From positions 3,286,001-3,350,000 of the forward strand of contig NZ_AP025592.1 of assembly GCF_023169965.1 (NCBI RefSeq): DNA of 64,000 bases, in the 5' to 3' direction. Made by a program: the position numbers and the translations under genes. Positions 8,766 through 16,973 of the stretch are shown here, in pieces. This stretch comes from Anaeromyxobacter paludicola. GTDB taxonomy: Bacteria; Myxococcota; Myxococcia; Myxococcales; Anaeromyxobacteraceae. Under the pieces are notes generated by a model. The model saw only the letters and a list, made by a program, of their open reading frames with translations. It did not search any database and was not told the origin of the DNA. Every line of letters begins with the position of its first letter. Positions within the stretch are counted from its first letter, which is position 1.

Positions 8766-8841
8766 TTCTTCCTCTTGGGGGGAGGCCCGGAAAATAGGCG
8801 GGCGCTTGCGACCCCGTCAAGTGCGTGCTACCGCAACGTAC

Positions 8842-9498
8842 ATGCCCCGGCAGGACGCCAGATGGGTCGAGCGGCGCTCGCGGCTGCGCGGCCTCTACGC
8901 CGTCGCCTGCGGTCCGGACCCGGTGGAGCAGGCGCGGGCGGCCGTGGCGGGCAGCGCCTCGGTGGTGCAGCTCCGGCTCAAGGACCGCCCCGCGGGCGAG
9001 GTGCTCGAGGCGGCGCGGCGCATCGTGGCGCTCGCCGCCGGGCGCGCGCTCGTGATCGTGAACGACCGGGCCGACCTGGCGCTCCTCGCCGACGCCGACG
9101 GGGTGCACCTCGGCGACGACGACCTGCCGCCCGAGGAGGCGCGCCGGCTCCTCGGCCCGGCGCGGCTCGTCGGCCGCACCACCCGCACCCTCGACGAGGC
9201 CCGCGCGGCCCTCGCCGCCGGCGCCGACCACGTGGGCTTCGGCCCCATCTTCGCCACCCGCACGAAGCAGCTCGCCGTCCCCCCGCGCGGCCTCGACGCG
9301 CTGCGCGAGGTGGCGGCCGCGCTGCCGGCACCGGTGGTGGCCATCGGCGGCATCGACGAGGCGAGCATCGAGCGGGTGGCCGCGGCCGGCGCGGCGGCGG
9401 CGGCGGTGGTCGGGGATCTCTTCGGGAACGGCGACGTGCGCGCGCGGGCGGAGCGGCTCTCGGCCGCCTTCGCGCGCGGCGAAAGGGGCGGTCCATGA
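8842..9498 (+). CDS. thiE: Thiamine-phosphate synthase
   Basis: Joins HMP-PP and THZ-P to give thiamine monophosphate. The TIM-barrel protein has 218 residues. Signatures seen are VVQLRLKDR (KxR substrate loop), VIVNDRADLAL, DGVHLGDDDLP, HVGFGPIFATRTK and VAIGGIDEAS. ATG 8842 starts 76 bp from the divergent small gene at 8765. I see no TPP-riboswitch core (CUGAGA) in that gap. It is the first gene of a three-gene operon in which every junction is an ATGA overlap. Confidence 0.94.
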   Translation: MPRQDARWVERRSRLRGLYAVACGPDPVEQARAAVAGSASVVQLRLKDRPAGEVLEAARRIVALAAGRALVIVNDRADLALLADADGVHLGDDDLPPEEARRLLGPARLVGRTTRTLDEARAALAAGADHVGFGPIFATRTKQLAVPPRGLDALREVAAALPAPVVAIGGIDEASIERVAAAGAAAAAVVGDLFGNGDVRARAERLSAAFARGERGGP

Positions 9499-10208
9499 CC
9501 AGGCGTCCGCGGATAGGCGTGACCCTCGACCTCGACGAGGCGGCGGCCCGCTACGAGCTCAAGCGCGCCTACGCCGACGCGGTGCTCGCGGCGGGCGGCC
9601 TGCCGGTGCTCATCGCCTACGGCGACGAGTCGGCGGCCGGCGCCTACCTCGCGCTCTGCGACGCGCTGGTGGTGACCGGCGGCGACTTCGACATCGACCC
9701 GGCCCGGTACGGGGAGGCGCGGCGCGCCGGCTGCGGCCCGGAGCACCCGGCGCGGACGGCGTTCGAGAGCGCGCTCGTCGAGGCGGCGATCGCCTCGCGC
9801 CTGCCGCTGCTCGGCATCTGCGGCGGCATGCAGCTCCTCAACGTGGTCCGGGGCGGGAGCCTCCACCAGCACCTGCCCGACGACCTCCAGATCTCGCACG
9901 AGCAGCCCGCCCCCAAGGACCGCCCGAGCCACGACGTCGACGTGGCCCCGGGCACGCTCCTCGCCCGGCTGGTCGGGCCGGGGCCGCTCGCGGTCAACAG
10001 CACCCACCACCAGGCGGTGAAGCGGCCCGGCACCGGGGTGCTCGTCTCGGCCCGCGCGCAGGACGGCGTGGTCGAGGCGATCGAGCTGCCGGACCTGCCC
10101 TTCGCGCTCGGCGTGCAGTGGCATCCGGAGGCGTGCGCGGTCCACGAGCCGCGCCACGCGGCGGTCTTCCGCGGGCTCGTGGAGGCGGCGAGGGATCTGC
10201 GGAGATGA
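9495..10208 (+). CDS. Class-I glutamine amidotransferase, gamma-glutamyl-GABA hydrolase-like
   Basis: This 237-residue protein belongs to peptidase family C26 (PuuD/gamma-Glu-GABA hydrolase type). It contains VVTGGDFDIDPARYGE, the nucleophile elbow GICGGMQLLN with the catalytic Cys, AVNSTHHQAVKRPG, and GVQWHPE, giving the catalytic His and Glu. PuuD cleaves gamma-glutamyl amides in polyamine degradation. No puuA-C partners are present here. Instead it overlaps thiE (ATGA, 9495-9498) and thiD (10205-10208) by 4 bp each, so it is translated together with thiamin enzymes. It could hydrolyse a glutamylated pyrimidine or thiamin degradation product, or simply be carried along; this is inference. 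Confidence 0.9.
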   Translation: MTRRPRIGVTLDLDEAAARYELKRAYADAVLAAGGLPVLIAYGDESAAGAYLALCDALVVTGGDFDIDPARYGEARRAGCGPEHPARTAFESALVEAAIASRLPLLGICGGMQLLNVVRGGSLHQHLPDDLQISHEQPAPKDRPSHDVDVAPGTLLARLVGPGPLAVNSTHHQAVKRPGTGVLVSARAQDGVVEAIELPDLPFALGVQWHPEACAVHEPRHAAVFRGLVEAARDLRR

Positions 10209-10963
10209 GGAAGCGGGGGGGGACTTCGAGGGTGCTCATCGCCGCCGGCCACGACCCGAGCGGCGGGGCGGGGCTCCTGGCCGACCTCTCGGCGGTCGAG
10301 GCGGCGGGCGCGCGCGGCTGGGCCGCCGCCGCGGCCGTCACCGCGCAGGGGCAGGGCGGCGCGCGCGGCTACTGCGCCGTCACGCCGGAGCTGCTGGTGG
10401 CGCAGGTGGACGCGCTCGTCGGCGGGCCGGAGCGGATCGCCGCGGTGAAGGTGGGCATGATCGGGAGCGCCCGGAACGCCGCGGCGCTGGCGGCCCGCCT
10501 GCGCCGGGCGCCGCTGGCGCGCGTGCCGGTGGTGGTGGACCCGGTGCTCGCCGCCACGAGCGGCGCCGCGCTCTTCGATCCCGGACCGCTCACGCTCTTG
10601 CACGCCTTCGAGCCGCTCTTCGAGCGGGCGGCGCTCGCCACGCCGAACCTCCTCGAGCTCCGAACGCTCACCGGCCTTCCGGTCCGGACCGACGCCGAGG
10701 CGATCCAGGCGGCGCGCCGGCTCGGCTGCCGCGCGGTGCTGGTGAAGGGCGGCCACCGCCGGGGCGCCCCGGTGGACCTGCTCGTGGAGGGGCGCCGCGT
10801 CACCCGCTTCGAGGGCCGCCGCCGTAAGGGCACCGCCCGCGGCACCGGCTGCCGGCTCGCGAGCGCCGTGGCGGCGCTGCTGGCGCAGCGGCTCCCGCTC
10901 GCCGAGGCGGTGGCGCGGGGGAAGGCGCTGGTGGAGCGGTACCTGGACGGCGCCGCGGGGTAG
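10205..10963 (+). CDS. thiD: Hydroxymethylpyrimidine/phosphomethylpyrimidine kinase
   Basis: Ribokinase-fold kinase that phosphorylates HMP and HMP-P to the substrate used by ThiE. It has 252 residues. Signatures are AAGHDPSGGAGLLADL near the N-terminus, VVVDPVLAATSG, ATPNLLELRTLTG, AVLVKGGHRRG and the anion-hole motif GTARGTGCRLASA, where Cys before the conserved position matches the ThiD pattern G-T-G-C. ATG 10205 overlaps the stop of the amidotransferase by 4 bp. It is the last gene of the operon; the following 394 bp are non-coding. Confidence 0.93.
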   Translation: MRKRGGTSRVLIAAGHDPSGGAGLLADLSAVEAAGARGWAAAAAVTAQGQGGARGYCAVTPELLVAQVDALVGGPERIAAVKVGMIGSARNAAALAARLRRAPLARVPVVVDPVLAATSGAALFDPGPLTLLHAFEPLFERAALATPNLLELRTLTGLPVRTDAEAIQAARRLGCRAVLVKGGHRRGAPVDLLVEGRRVTRFEGRRRKGTARGTGCRLASAVAALLAQRLPLAEAVARGKALVERYLDGAAG

Positions 10964-11040
10964 GTCCCGTAGGCGCCTCGCCCGCCGTGTGGCCAGCGCC
11001 TGCCGCGGCACCCGTCACCGCTCCGGCGCCGGGGGACGCT

Positions 11041-11230
11041 CGCTGCGCGCCTCGCTCCGGCGGCTCCGCCAGTTCTCGATACCGGTGCGCTGCCGGGGGC
11101 GCAGAGCGCTCGACCCCGCTGCGTCATTCTACTGGTCACGGCGCTCGGCTATGGCGCTGTCTTCCACGGGGGACCGTCGCCCCAGCGGTCACGCGGTTCG
11201 ATCATCGCCGGCGGCCCGCCTGCGCTGCGG
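11041..11230. repeat. Dispersed ~190-bp repeat, copy A
   Basis: It aligns with 63027-63219 almost without gaps. Shared blocks include CTCGCTCCGGCGGCTCCGCC (11051-11070), GGCGCAGAGCGCTCGA followed by CCCGCTGCG (to 11123), GTCACGCGGT (11188-11197) and GGCGGCCCGCCTGCGCTGCG (11210-11229). The intergenic stretch 10964-11357 that contains it has no convincing gene: the short frames crossing it are not conserved between the two copies. It lies between the thiD 3' end and the LprI-like gene. Confidence 0.8.
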
Positions 11231-11357
11231 TGCTCGGAGCATCCCCCGTCGCCTGTCACCGAGCGGGACCGTGACGCGGAATGAAGGAGCAGGCTAACGT
11301 GCGTGTCAGCGTCGATGGCTCGGTGTGCCATTCGACCGCGAGGATCCGGGGGACGCG

Positions 11358-11750
11358 ATGAGATGGGCTGCAACCGCGGTGGCGACGATGCTTGCCGCTG
11401 GACCGCACGAGGGACTCGGTCAGCAGCCCGGCCCTGCCGCCTGCGACCGCCCCGAGACGACGATCGAGATGAGGGCGTGCGCCGCAGCCAGCCTGGAAGC
11501 GGCGGAGAAGGACCTGCAGCAGATCTATTCCAAGGTGCTTTCCAAGCTGACAGATGAGTCGCACAGGAAGGCGCTCCGGGCGTCCCAGGAGGCGTGGCAG
11601 AGATACCGCGACGCCGAGGTTCGGCTCGAAGGCGCGCTGTACGAAGGCGGGACGATACGGCCCCAGATCGAGCTGTACTGCAGGGCCAGCATCACGCGCG
11701 CTCGCTCGGAGGAGCTGCGCCGACTTCTCGCGGAGAATTTCGACCGCTGA
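11358..11750 (+). CDS. Secreted LprI/DUF1311-like protein
   Basis: This 130-residue protein has an N-terminal signal-like segment (MRWAATAVATMLAAG) and a mature part matching the DUF1311/LprI family: CDRPETTIEMRACAAASL, a heptad-like helix (EKDLQQIYSKVLSKL), SQEAWQRYRDAEV and a late Cys (ELYCRASI). Some members of the family act as periplasmic lysozyme inhibitors; others are of unknown role. ATG 11358 is preceded by a GGGGGA RBS-like run. Codon use is less GC-extreme than in neighbouring genes, as is common for small secreted proteins here. It is convergent with dnaB. Confidence 0.78.
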   Translation: MRWAATAVATMLAAGPHEGLGQQPGPAACDRPETTIEMRACAAASLEAAEKDLQQIYSKVLSKLTDESHRKALRASQEAWQRYRDAEVRLEGALYEGGTIRPQIELYCRASITRARSEELRRLLAENFDR

Positions 11751-11806
11751 AAGCTCGCCGACGAGGTCCTCCGGCGGGGAACCGGGTGACCCCGGGTGCC
11801 CGCCCG

Positions 11807-13231
11807 CTACCCCGGCCCTCCCCCGTGCTGCGTCTTCTCCGCGAAGAGCGTGTACTTGCGGAAGAAGACCATGGGGATGATGCCGAGCGCGCCCTGGCGG
11901 TGCTTCGCCACCACCAGCTCCACGTCCACGACGTCGGAGTTCATGTGCGCCTCCTGCTCCTCCTTCTCCGGCTCGGGGCGGTGGAGGAACATGACGATGT
12001 CGGCGTCCTGCTCGATGGCGCCCGACTCGCGGAGGTCGGCGAGCACGGGGCGCTCGCCCTTGCGCTTCTCGACGGCGCGGTTGAGCTGCGAGAGCGCCAG
12101 CACCGGGCAGGAGAGCTCCTTCGCGAGGGCCTTCAGGCCGCGGCTGATGGTGGCGATCTCCTGCTCGCGCGACTGGCTGGCGCGGTTCGACGCCGGCGCC
12201 TGCATGAGCTGCAGGTAGTCCACGCAGACGAGGTCGAGCCCGCCCGCCTCGCGGGCGATCTTGCGGCACTTGGCGAGCAGGTCGAGCGGGGTGAGCACGA
12301 AGTTGTCGTCGAACCAGATGCGGGCGCGCCCCACCCGGTCGCCGGAGATGCCCACCTTGTCCCAGTCGCTCTGGCCGAGCTTGCCCTTCGCCACCCGCTC
12401 CGAGTCGAGCTTGGCGTCGGCGGCGAGGAGGCGCATGGCGAGCTGGTCGGACGGCATCTCGAGCGAGAAGAAGGCCACCCGCTTCTCCATCTTCACCGCC
12501 GCGTGGGCCGCGAAGTTGAGGGCGAGGGCGGTCTTTCCGACCGAGGGGCGGGCGGCCAGGATCACGAGCGCGCCGGGCTGCAGCCCGAGGGTCTTGTCGT
12601 CGAGGGTGGGGAGCCCGGTCGGCACGCCGGTGATGTGCGACTGCCCCTCGAGCTCGCGCTTGTGGACCGCCTCGAGCTTCTCGAGGGCCACCATCACCGC
12701 CTCGTTCACGCTGCGGAGGGTGCTCGCGCGCGAGCCCTCGGCGGCGGCGGCGATCTCGGCCTGGGCCTCCTGGAGGAAGTCGCCCACCCGGTCGCCGGCG
12801 CGGTGCCCGCGGGCCACCACGCCCTGGGCGGCCATCATCATCCGCCGCAGCCGGGAGAGGTCGGCCACCACCGCGGCGTAGTGGCCGACGTTGCCGGCGG
12901 TCCCGACGCCCCGGAACAGGGTGAAGACGAGGTCGGTCGGCACGGCCGCGCCGAGGAGCCCCTTGGCGTCGAGCCGCTGCTGGATCAGCACCGGATCGAT
13001 CGCCTTCGACTGCTGCGACAGCTCCACGCAGACCGAGAAGACGTGCTGGTGGGCGAGGAGGTAGAAGTCCTCCGTCTTGAGGATGGGGGCCACCTGATCG
13101 AAGGCGGTCTCGTCGATGAGCAGGGCCCCGAGGACCGCCTGCTCGGCCTCGAGGTTGTGCGGGAGATCGAGGCCGCCGGGGAGCTGCACCGGAGGGGGCG
13201 GGGTCCGGCGCGCGAGATCGTCCTGGGGCAT
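11807..13231 (-). CDS. dnaB: Replicative DNA helicase DnaB
   Basis: This hexameric 5'-3' helicase is loaded at origins and drives the replication fork. It has 474 residues. The N-terminal domain begins at HNLEAEQAVLGALLID. The linker helix is followed by the RecA-like domain with Walker A ARPSVGKTAL at about residues 225-233, Walker B VCVDYLQLM, LSQLNRAVEKR, and the GAIEQDADIVMFLHR and VAKHRQG motifs near the C-terminus. No intein is inserted at the usual P-loop site. The leader (13232-13365) contains DnaA-box-like sequences. The usual rpsF-rpsR-rplI neighbours are absent. Confidence 0.97.
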   Translation of the reverse strand: MPQDDLARRTPPPPVQLPGGLDLPHNLEAEQAVLGALLIDETAFDQVAPILKTEDFYLLAHQHVFSVCVELSQQSKAIDPVLIQQRLDAKGLLGAAVPTDLVFTLFRGVGTAGNVGHYAAVVADLSRLRRMMMAAQGVVARGHRAGDRVGDFLQEAQAEIAAAAEGSRASTLRSVNEAVMVALEKLEAVHKRELEGQSHITGVPTGLPTLDDKTLGLQPGALVILAARPSVGKTALALNFAAHAAVKMEKRVAFFSLEMPSDQLAMRLLAADAKLDSERVAKGKLGQSDWDKVGISGDRVGRARIWFDDNFVLTPLDLLAKCRKIAREAGGLDLVCVDYLQLMQAPASNRASQSREQEIATISRGLKALAKELSCPVLALSQLNRAVEKRKGERPVLADLRESGAIEQDADIVMFLHRPEPEKEEQEAHMNSDVVDVELVVAKHRQGALGIIPMVFFRKYTLFAEKTQHGGGPG

Positions 13232-13271
13232 GCGGGCGCGGAGTCTAGCAGCGCCCCCCGACGGCGATCAC

Positions 13272-13323
13272 CGTGGATAGTCGGTGGAAAACCTGTGATC
13301 TCGCGGTGGAGGGCTGTGGACAA
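13272..13323 (-). promoter_or_regulatory. Cluster of DnaA-box-like sequences upstream of dnaB
   Basis: Three 9-mers lie in the same orientation within 52 bp. TGTGGACAA at 13315-13323 is TTGTCCACA on the dnaB strand, one change from TTATCCACA and equal to the box preferred in high-GC genomes. GGTGGAAAA at 13283-13291 and CGTGGATAG at 13272-13280 each have two changes. They sit 41-92 bp ahead of the dnaB start. The DNA here is less GC-rich than its flanks. DnaA control of dnaB is an inference. Confidence 0.4.
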
Positions 13324-13365
13324 AAACCCTCTGGCACAGCGGCATCTTGCGCGCGGCGGGCCGCG

Positions 13366-13833
13366 TCAGTTGAGCCCTTCCCAGCGGTGGAGAAGCTTCT
13401 CGCAGACCAGGGCCTGCAGGAGCCGCTCGTCCCCGGGGTGGATCCCGCGGATGGAGATCCCGAGCCGGGTCGCGTCGGTCCAGCTCACCTCTCCCGACAC
13501 GTAGACCGAGCGGCCCGACAGCTTGAGCCGGACGAAGGCCTCGTCGCCGCGCTTCAGCGGCGGCTTGCGGTGGGTGCGCAGGGCCACGCCGCCGAAGCCG
13601 AGGTCGTCGGTGAAGGCGCCGCCGTAGCCGGCGAGGTGCGCCTGGACGGTCACGCGCGCTCGCGGGTGGCGGCGCTTGACCGCGCCGGTCTCGTCCGCGA
13701 GCGCGCGGGCCGCGAGCCAGTCGCGCCCCTGCTCCCAGACGCGGAGGTCGGCCGCGTCGAGCGGCCGCAGCCCGTCGAGGACCAGCCGGTTCTTCTCCTC
13801 GAAGGAGCGGCGCGAGACGCGCGGCGCGAGCAT
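13366..13833 (-). CDS. PilZ-domain protein with altered second motif
   Basis: This 155-residue protein has a helical N-terminal ~50 residues and then a PilZ domain. The arginine motif is present as KRRHPRARVTV. The second c-di-GMP motif, normally D/N-x-S-x-x-G, reads DLGFGG, so the Ser is replaced by Gly. The barrel continues through VRLKLSGRSVYVSGEVSW and LGISIRGI. Loss of the Ser may weaken ligand binding. Myxobacterial PilZ proteins act in motility and surface regulation. It stands alone between dnaB and the beta-propeller gene. Confidence 0.87.
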   Translation of the reverse strand: MLAPRVSRRSFEEKNRLVLDGLRPLDAADLRVWEQGRDWLAARALADETGAVKRRHPRARVTVQAHLAGYGGAFTDDLGFGGVALRTHRKPPLKRGDEAFVRLKLSGRSVYVSGEVSWTDATRLGISIRGIHPGDERLLQALVCEKLLHRWEGLN

Positions 13834-14010
13834 GCGGGCATTGTGATCGCGCCCCGCACACGTGTCTACATCCCGACCCCGGTTTGGCGGGCCCGGCCCG
13901 CGGGGGGGCGCGAGCGCCCCGCACTCGGGGTGCGGCTCCAGGCTTCCGCCGAGGGGGGCGGGTGGCCGCCAGCCGGAGGTGCTAACTTCCGATCGTCAAA
14001 GGGGGGTCGC

Positions 14011-16872
14011 ATGCGCGTTCACGCGTGCCTCGGCGCTGCCGTCGCGTTGGTGCTCGCCTGCTCCGGCTCCACCGGTCCCCGCGATCCGGGGCAGGTGGAC
14101 TTCCTGTCGCAGCCTCCCGGCGGCGGGCGCGGCGGCCCGGCCGTGCCGACCGGCGCGCCGGCCACCACCGATGGCGCGAGCGGCGCGGCGACGCCCAGGC
14201 CGGTGGTCGAGTCGGATCTCTACCAGCGCCAGGGCGACACGCTCCTCGTCCTCGACGCCTGGCGCGGGCTGCTGGTGCTGGACCTCGCCGACCCGCTCCA
14301 GCCGCGCCTCCTCTCGCGGGTCCCGGTGCTCGGCGAGCCCGTCCACCTCTACCGGCGCGGCGACGTGGCCTTCTTCGGCGTGCGCGGCGCGTTCGAGTAC
14401 GCGCCCTCGGCCGGGGGCGCGGGGCCGGAGGCCCTCTTCGGCTCGGAGCTCCTCGCGGTGGACGTGTCGCAGCCGGCCGCGCCGCAGGTGCTCTCGCGCT
14501 TCCGGCTCGACGGCGAGCTCATCGAGAGCCGCATCGTCGGGGACGTGCTCTACACGGTGGCGCGCCGCTCTGGCTGGTGGGCGCTCGGGCCCCCTCCGGG
14601 CGGCGTCGTCGCGGTGGGGTCGGCGGGGGGCACGGGCGTGGCGGGCGGCGGCGCCCCGGCCGGCGCGGACGACCTGTCGGTGGCGAGCTTCGACCTCGGC
14701 GACCCGCGCGACGTGCGCCAGGTGCAGGCGCTCACCCTCGACGTCACCGGCTGGGACGCGCACGCCGCCATCGCCGCCTGCGCGGACCCGGCCCGCTGCG
14801 GGAGCGCGGCGCGGATCGTGCTCTCGCTGTCCGGCTACGCGCCCGGCGGTCCGACCACGCGCTTCCAGCCGATCGACGTCTCCGATCCGGGCGGCGCGCT
14901 CGTGGCCGGCGCGTCCTTCGACGCCGAGGGCGCCGTCCTCGACCGCTTCGCGATGGACTTCGACCCGGCGAGCGGCCTCTTCCGCGCGGCGCTGGCGAAC
15001 GGGACGAGCGGGGGCACGCTCCGGCTCTGGCGCGCGCCGGACGTCTCGGCGGCGGTCCCGGCCGGCTCGCTCACGGTCGGCGACGGCGAGGCGTTGACCG
15101 CCGCCCGCTTCGACGGGGCGCGCGCCTACCTCTCCACGGCGGCGCGCATCGACCCGCTCTTCGTGCTCGACACCTCCGACCCCGATCACCCGGTGAGCCT
15201 GGGGCAGGCCGACCTGCCCGGCTGGCTCGACGCGCTCGAGCCGCGCGGCGACCAGCTCCTCGCGCTCGGCCACGCGCCCGGTCCCAGCGGCGCCGGCGCG
15301 ACCCTGGCGCTGTCGCTCTTCGACCTGTCCGGCGGCGCGCCGGTCAAGCTGTCCCAGGTGCCCTTCGGCGCGACCTGGGGCTTCGTGGCCGCCTCGCGCG
15401 ACGACCTGCGCAAGGCGCTCACCGTGGTGGACGGGGCGGGCCTGGTGCTCGTGCCGGTGCAGGGCTACGACTGGCAGCGCCAGGCCTGGAGCGGCGGCAC
15501 GCAGCTCTTCGACTGGACGCCGGGGGCGCCGGGCCCGCTCGTCCTGCGCGGCTTCCTCTCCCACCCGGGCTTCATCACCCGGGCCTTCCCGCTCGACGGC
15601 GCGGCGGTGCGCCTCGCCGCCCTCTCGGACGAGGCCCTGCAGCTCCTCGACGCCTCCGACCGCGACCACCCGGCCGAGCTGGCGCGGCTCGAGCTGTCCC
15701 GCCCGGTGAACGCGCTCGCCATCGTGCGCGGCGCGGCGGCGGAGCTCTGCGGAGAGCTCACGACCGGCCGCCAGGAGCTGGTGGTGGCGCCGGCGAGCGA
15801 GCCGGACTCGGCGTCGCCGCTGGCGCGGCTCGCCCTCCCCGACGGCGCCGCGAGGCTCTTCCAGGACGGCGACCTCCTCTGGCTCCTCACCTCCGACTGG
15901 CGCACCGGGACCGCGGCGCTCCTCGCGGTCGACCTCTCCGATCCGGCGCACCCGCGGCTGCGTGGCCGGCTCGACCTCACCCCCGAGGAGGCGGGGAGCT
16001 GGTTCGCCGGGTCCTGGGGCTGGGGCGACCAGGCGGTGCTCGCCGGGAAGGTGCTGGCGCTCCACCGGGCGGGCGGGGGCTACGCCGTGCCGCTCGCGGC
16101 GGCCGCGCCGGGCGGAGCGGCGGCCGGCGCCCCGGCCGACGAGGTGCGGCTCTTCGACCTCGCCGACCCCGACCACCCGCGCCGCGCCGCCGTGGTCGCG
16201 CTCCCGAGCGGCGGCTGGTCCTGGGGGCTGGCGGCGGCGGGGCCCTACCTCTGGATCACCCACCTCGAGTGGGTGCCGGACGACGCGCAGGGGCGGGTCC
16301 GCTACTACGTGGATCGGATCGACGCCGGCGATCCCGACCGGCCGGTGCTCCTGCCCAAGGTGAACGTGCCCGGCGTCTTCGCCGGCGCGAGCGGCAGCGG
16401 CGCGCGGCTCTACACGCTCGAGGGGACCTGGGGCGACGCGCCCACCACCGCGCTCCACGCGCTCGACCTCACGGCGGACGGGAAGGCGCGGCTCGCGGCG
16501 AGCGCCACCTTGCCGGGCTGGGGCGGCGGGGCGCTCCTCGCGGGCGGCCAGGCCTACCTCGAGACCTGGCCCGCCGACGCCGGCGGCGCGCGGCTCGCGG
16601 CGGTGGAGCTCGCCTCGATGCGGGTCACCTCGAACGAGCCGCTGCCGGTGGCGTGGGGCTCGCTCGCCCGGGCGGCGGGCGGGAAGCTCTTCCTGCAGGC
16701 CGGGTGGTACCGGAGCGGCGTGCTGGTCTACGACCTCGCCGACCCGGCGCGGCCCGCCTTCGAGCGGTTCGTGCGCACCAACGGCTGGATCGCCGACGTG
16801 GTGGTGGACGGCGCGACGGCCTACCTGCCGAGCGGGCCGTACGGGGTGCAGACGGTGGCGCTCGGGCCGTAG
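14011..16872 (+). CDS. Large beta-propeller lipoprotein
   Basis: ATG 14011, after a GGGGGG RBS, gives 953 residues. The signal peptide ends in a lipobox (ALVLACSGS), so the protein should be lipid-anchored. After a Gly/Pro/Ala linker, about 850 residues repeat the pattern (hydrophobic strand)-D-(x)-S/A-D-P-x-x-P, for example LVLDLADPLQPRLLSRV, VLDTSDPDHPVSLGQ, LLDASDRDHPAELAR, AVDLSDPAHPRLRGR and LFDLADPDHPRRAAV. This matches LVIVD-type repeats and the 'C-terminal beta-propeller' secreted protein family. It probably folds into one or two propellers and acts as a binding scaffold at the cell surface. No enzyme motif is seen. Confidence 0.88.
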   Translation: MRVHACLGAAVALVLACSGSTGPRDPGQVDFLSQPPGGGRGGPAVPTGAPATTDGASGAATPRPVVESDLYQRQGDTLLVLDAWRGLLVLDLADPLQPRLLSRVPVLGEPVHLYRRGDVAFFGVRGAFEYAPSAGGAGPEALFGSELLAVDVSQPAAPQVLSRFRLDGELIESRIVGDVLYTVARRSGWWALGPPPGGVVAVGSAGGTGVAGGGAPAGADDLSVASFDLGDPRDVRQVQALTLDVTGWDAHAAIAACADPARCGSAARIVLSLSGYAPGGPTTRFQPIDVSDPGGALVAGASFDAEGAVLDRFAMDFDPASGLFRAALANGTSGGTLRLWRAPDVSAAVPAGSLTVGDGEALTAARFDGARAYLSTAARIDPLFVLDTSDPDHPVSLGQADLPGWLDALEPRGDQLLALGHAPGPSGAGATLALSLFDLSGGAPVKLSQVPFGATWGFVAASRDDLRKALTVVDGAGLVLVPVQGYDWQRQAWSGGTQLFDWTPGAPGPLVLRGFLSHPGFITRAFPLDGAAVRLAALSDEALQLLDASDRDHPAELARLELSRPVNALAIVRGAAAELCGELTTGRQELVVAPASEPDSASPLARLALPDGAARLFQDGDLLWLLTSDWRTGTAALLAVDLSDPAHPRLRGRLDLTPEEAGSWFAGSWGWGDQAVLAGKVLALHRAGGGYAVPLAAAAPGGAAAGAPADEVRLFDLADPDHPRRAAVVALPSGGWSWGLAAAGPYLWITHLEWVPDDAQGRVRYYVDRIDAGDPDRPVLLPKVNVPGVFAGASGSGARLYTLEGTWGDAPTTALHALDLTADGKARLAASATLPGWGGGALLAGGQAYLETWPADAGGARLAAVELASMRVTSNEPLPVAWGSLARAAGGKLFLQAGWYRSGVLVYDLADPARPAFERFVRTNGWIADVVVDGATAYLPSGPYGVQTVALGP

Positions 16873-16973
16873 CGGCTCCTCCCGCGACTCAGCGGCGCGC
16901 CGGGCCACGGGCCGCGCCGCCGGGATCGTTGGGGCGCTCCGGCCGCGTCACCCCGCCCGGCGCGGACCGGCCC

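Noticed and set aside
8766-8841. TPP riboswitch ahead of thiE
   Set aside because: Only 76 bp are available and no CUGAGA/ACCUGA-type core is seen.
11190-11215. tRNA T-loop-like GGTTCGATC in the intergenic repeat
   Set aside because: No acceptor stem, anticodon arm or CCA could be matched around it, and copy B changes the motif.
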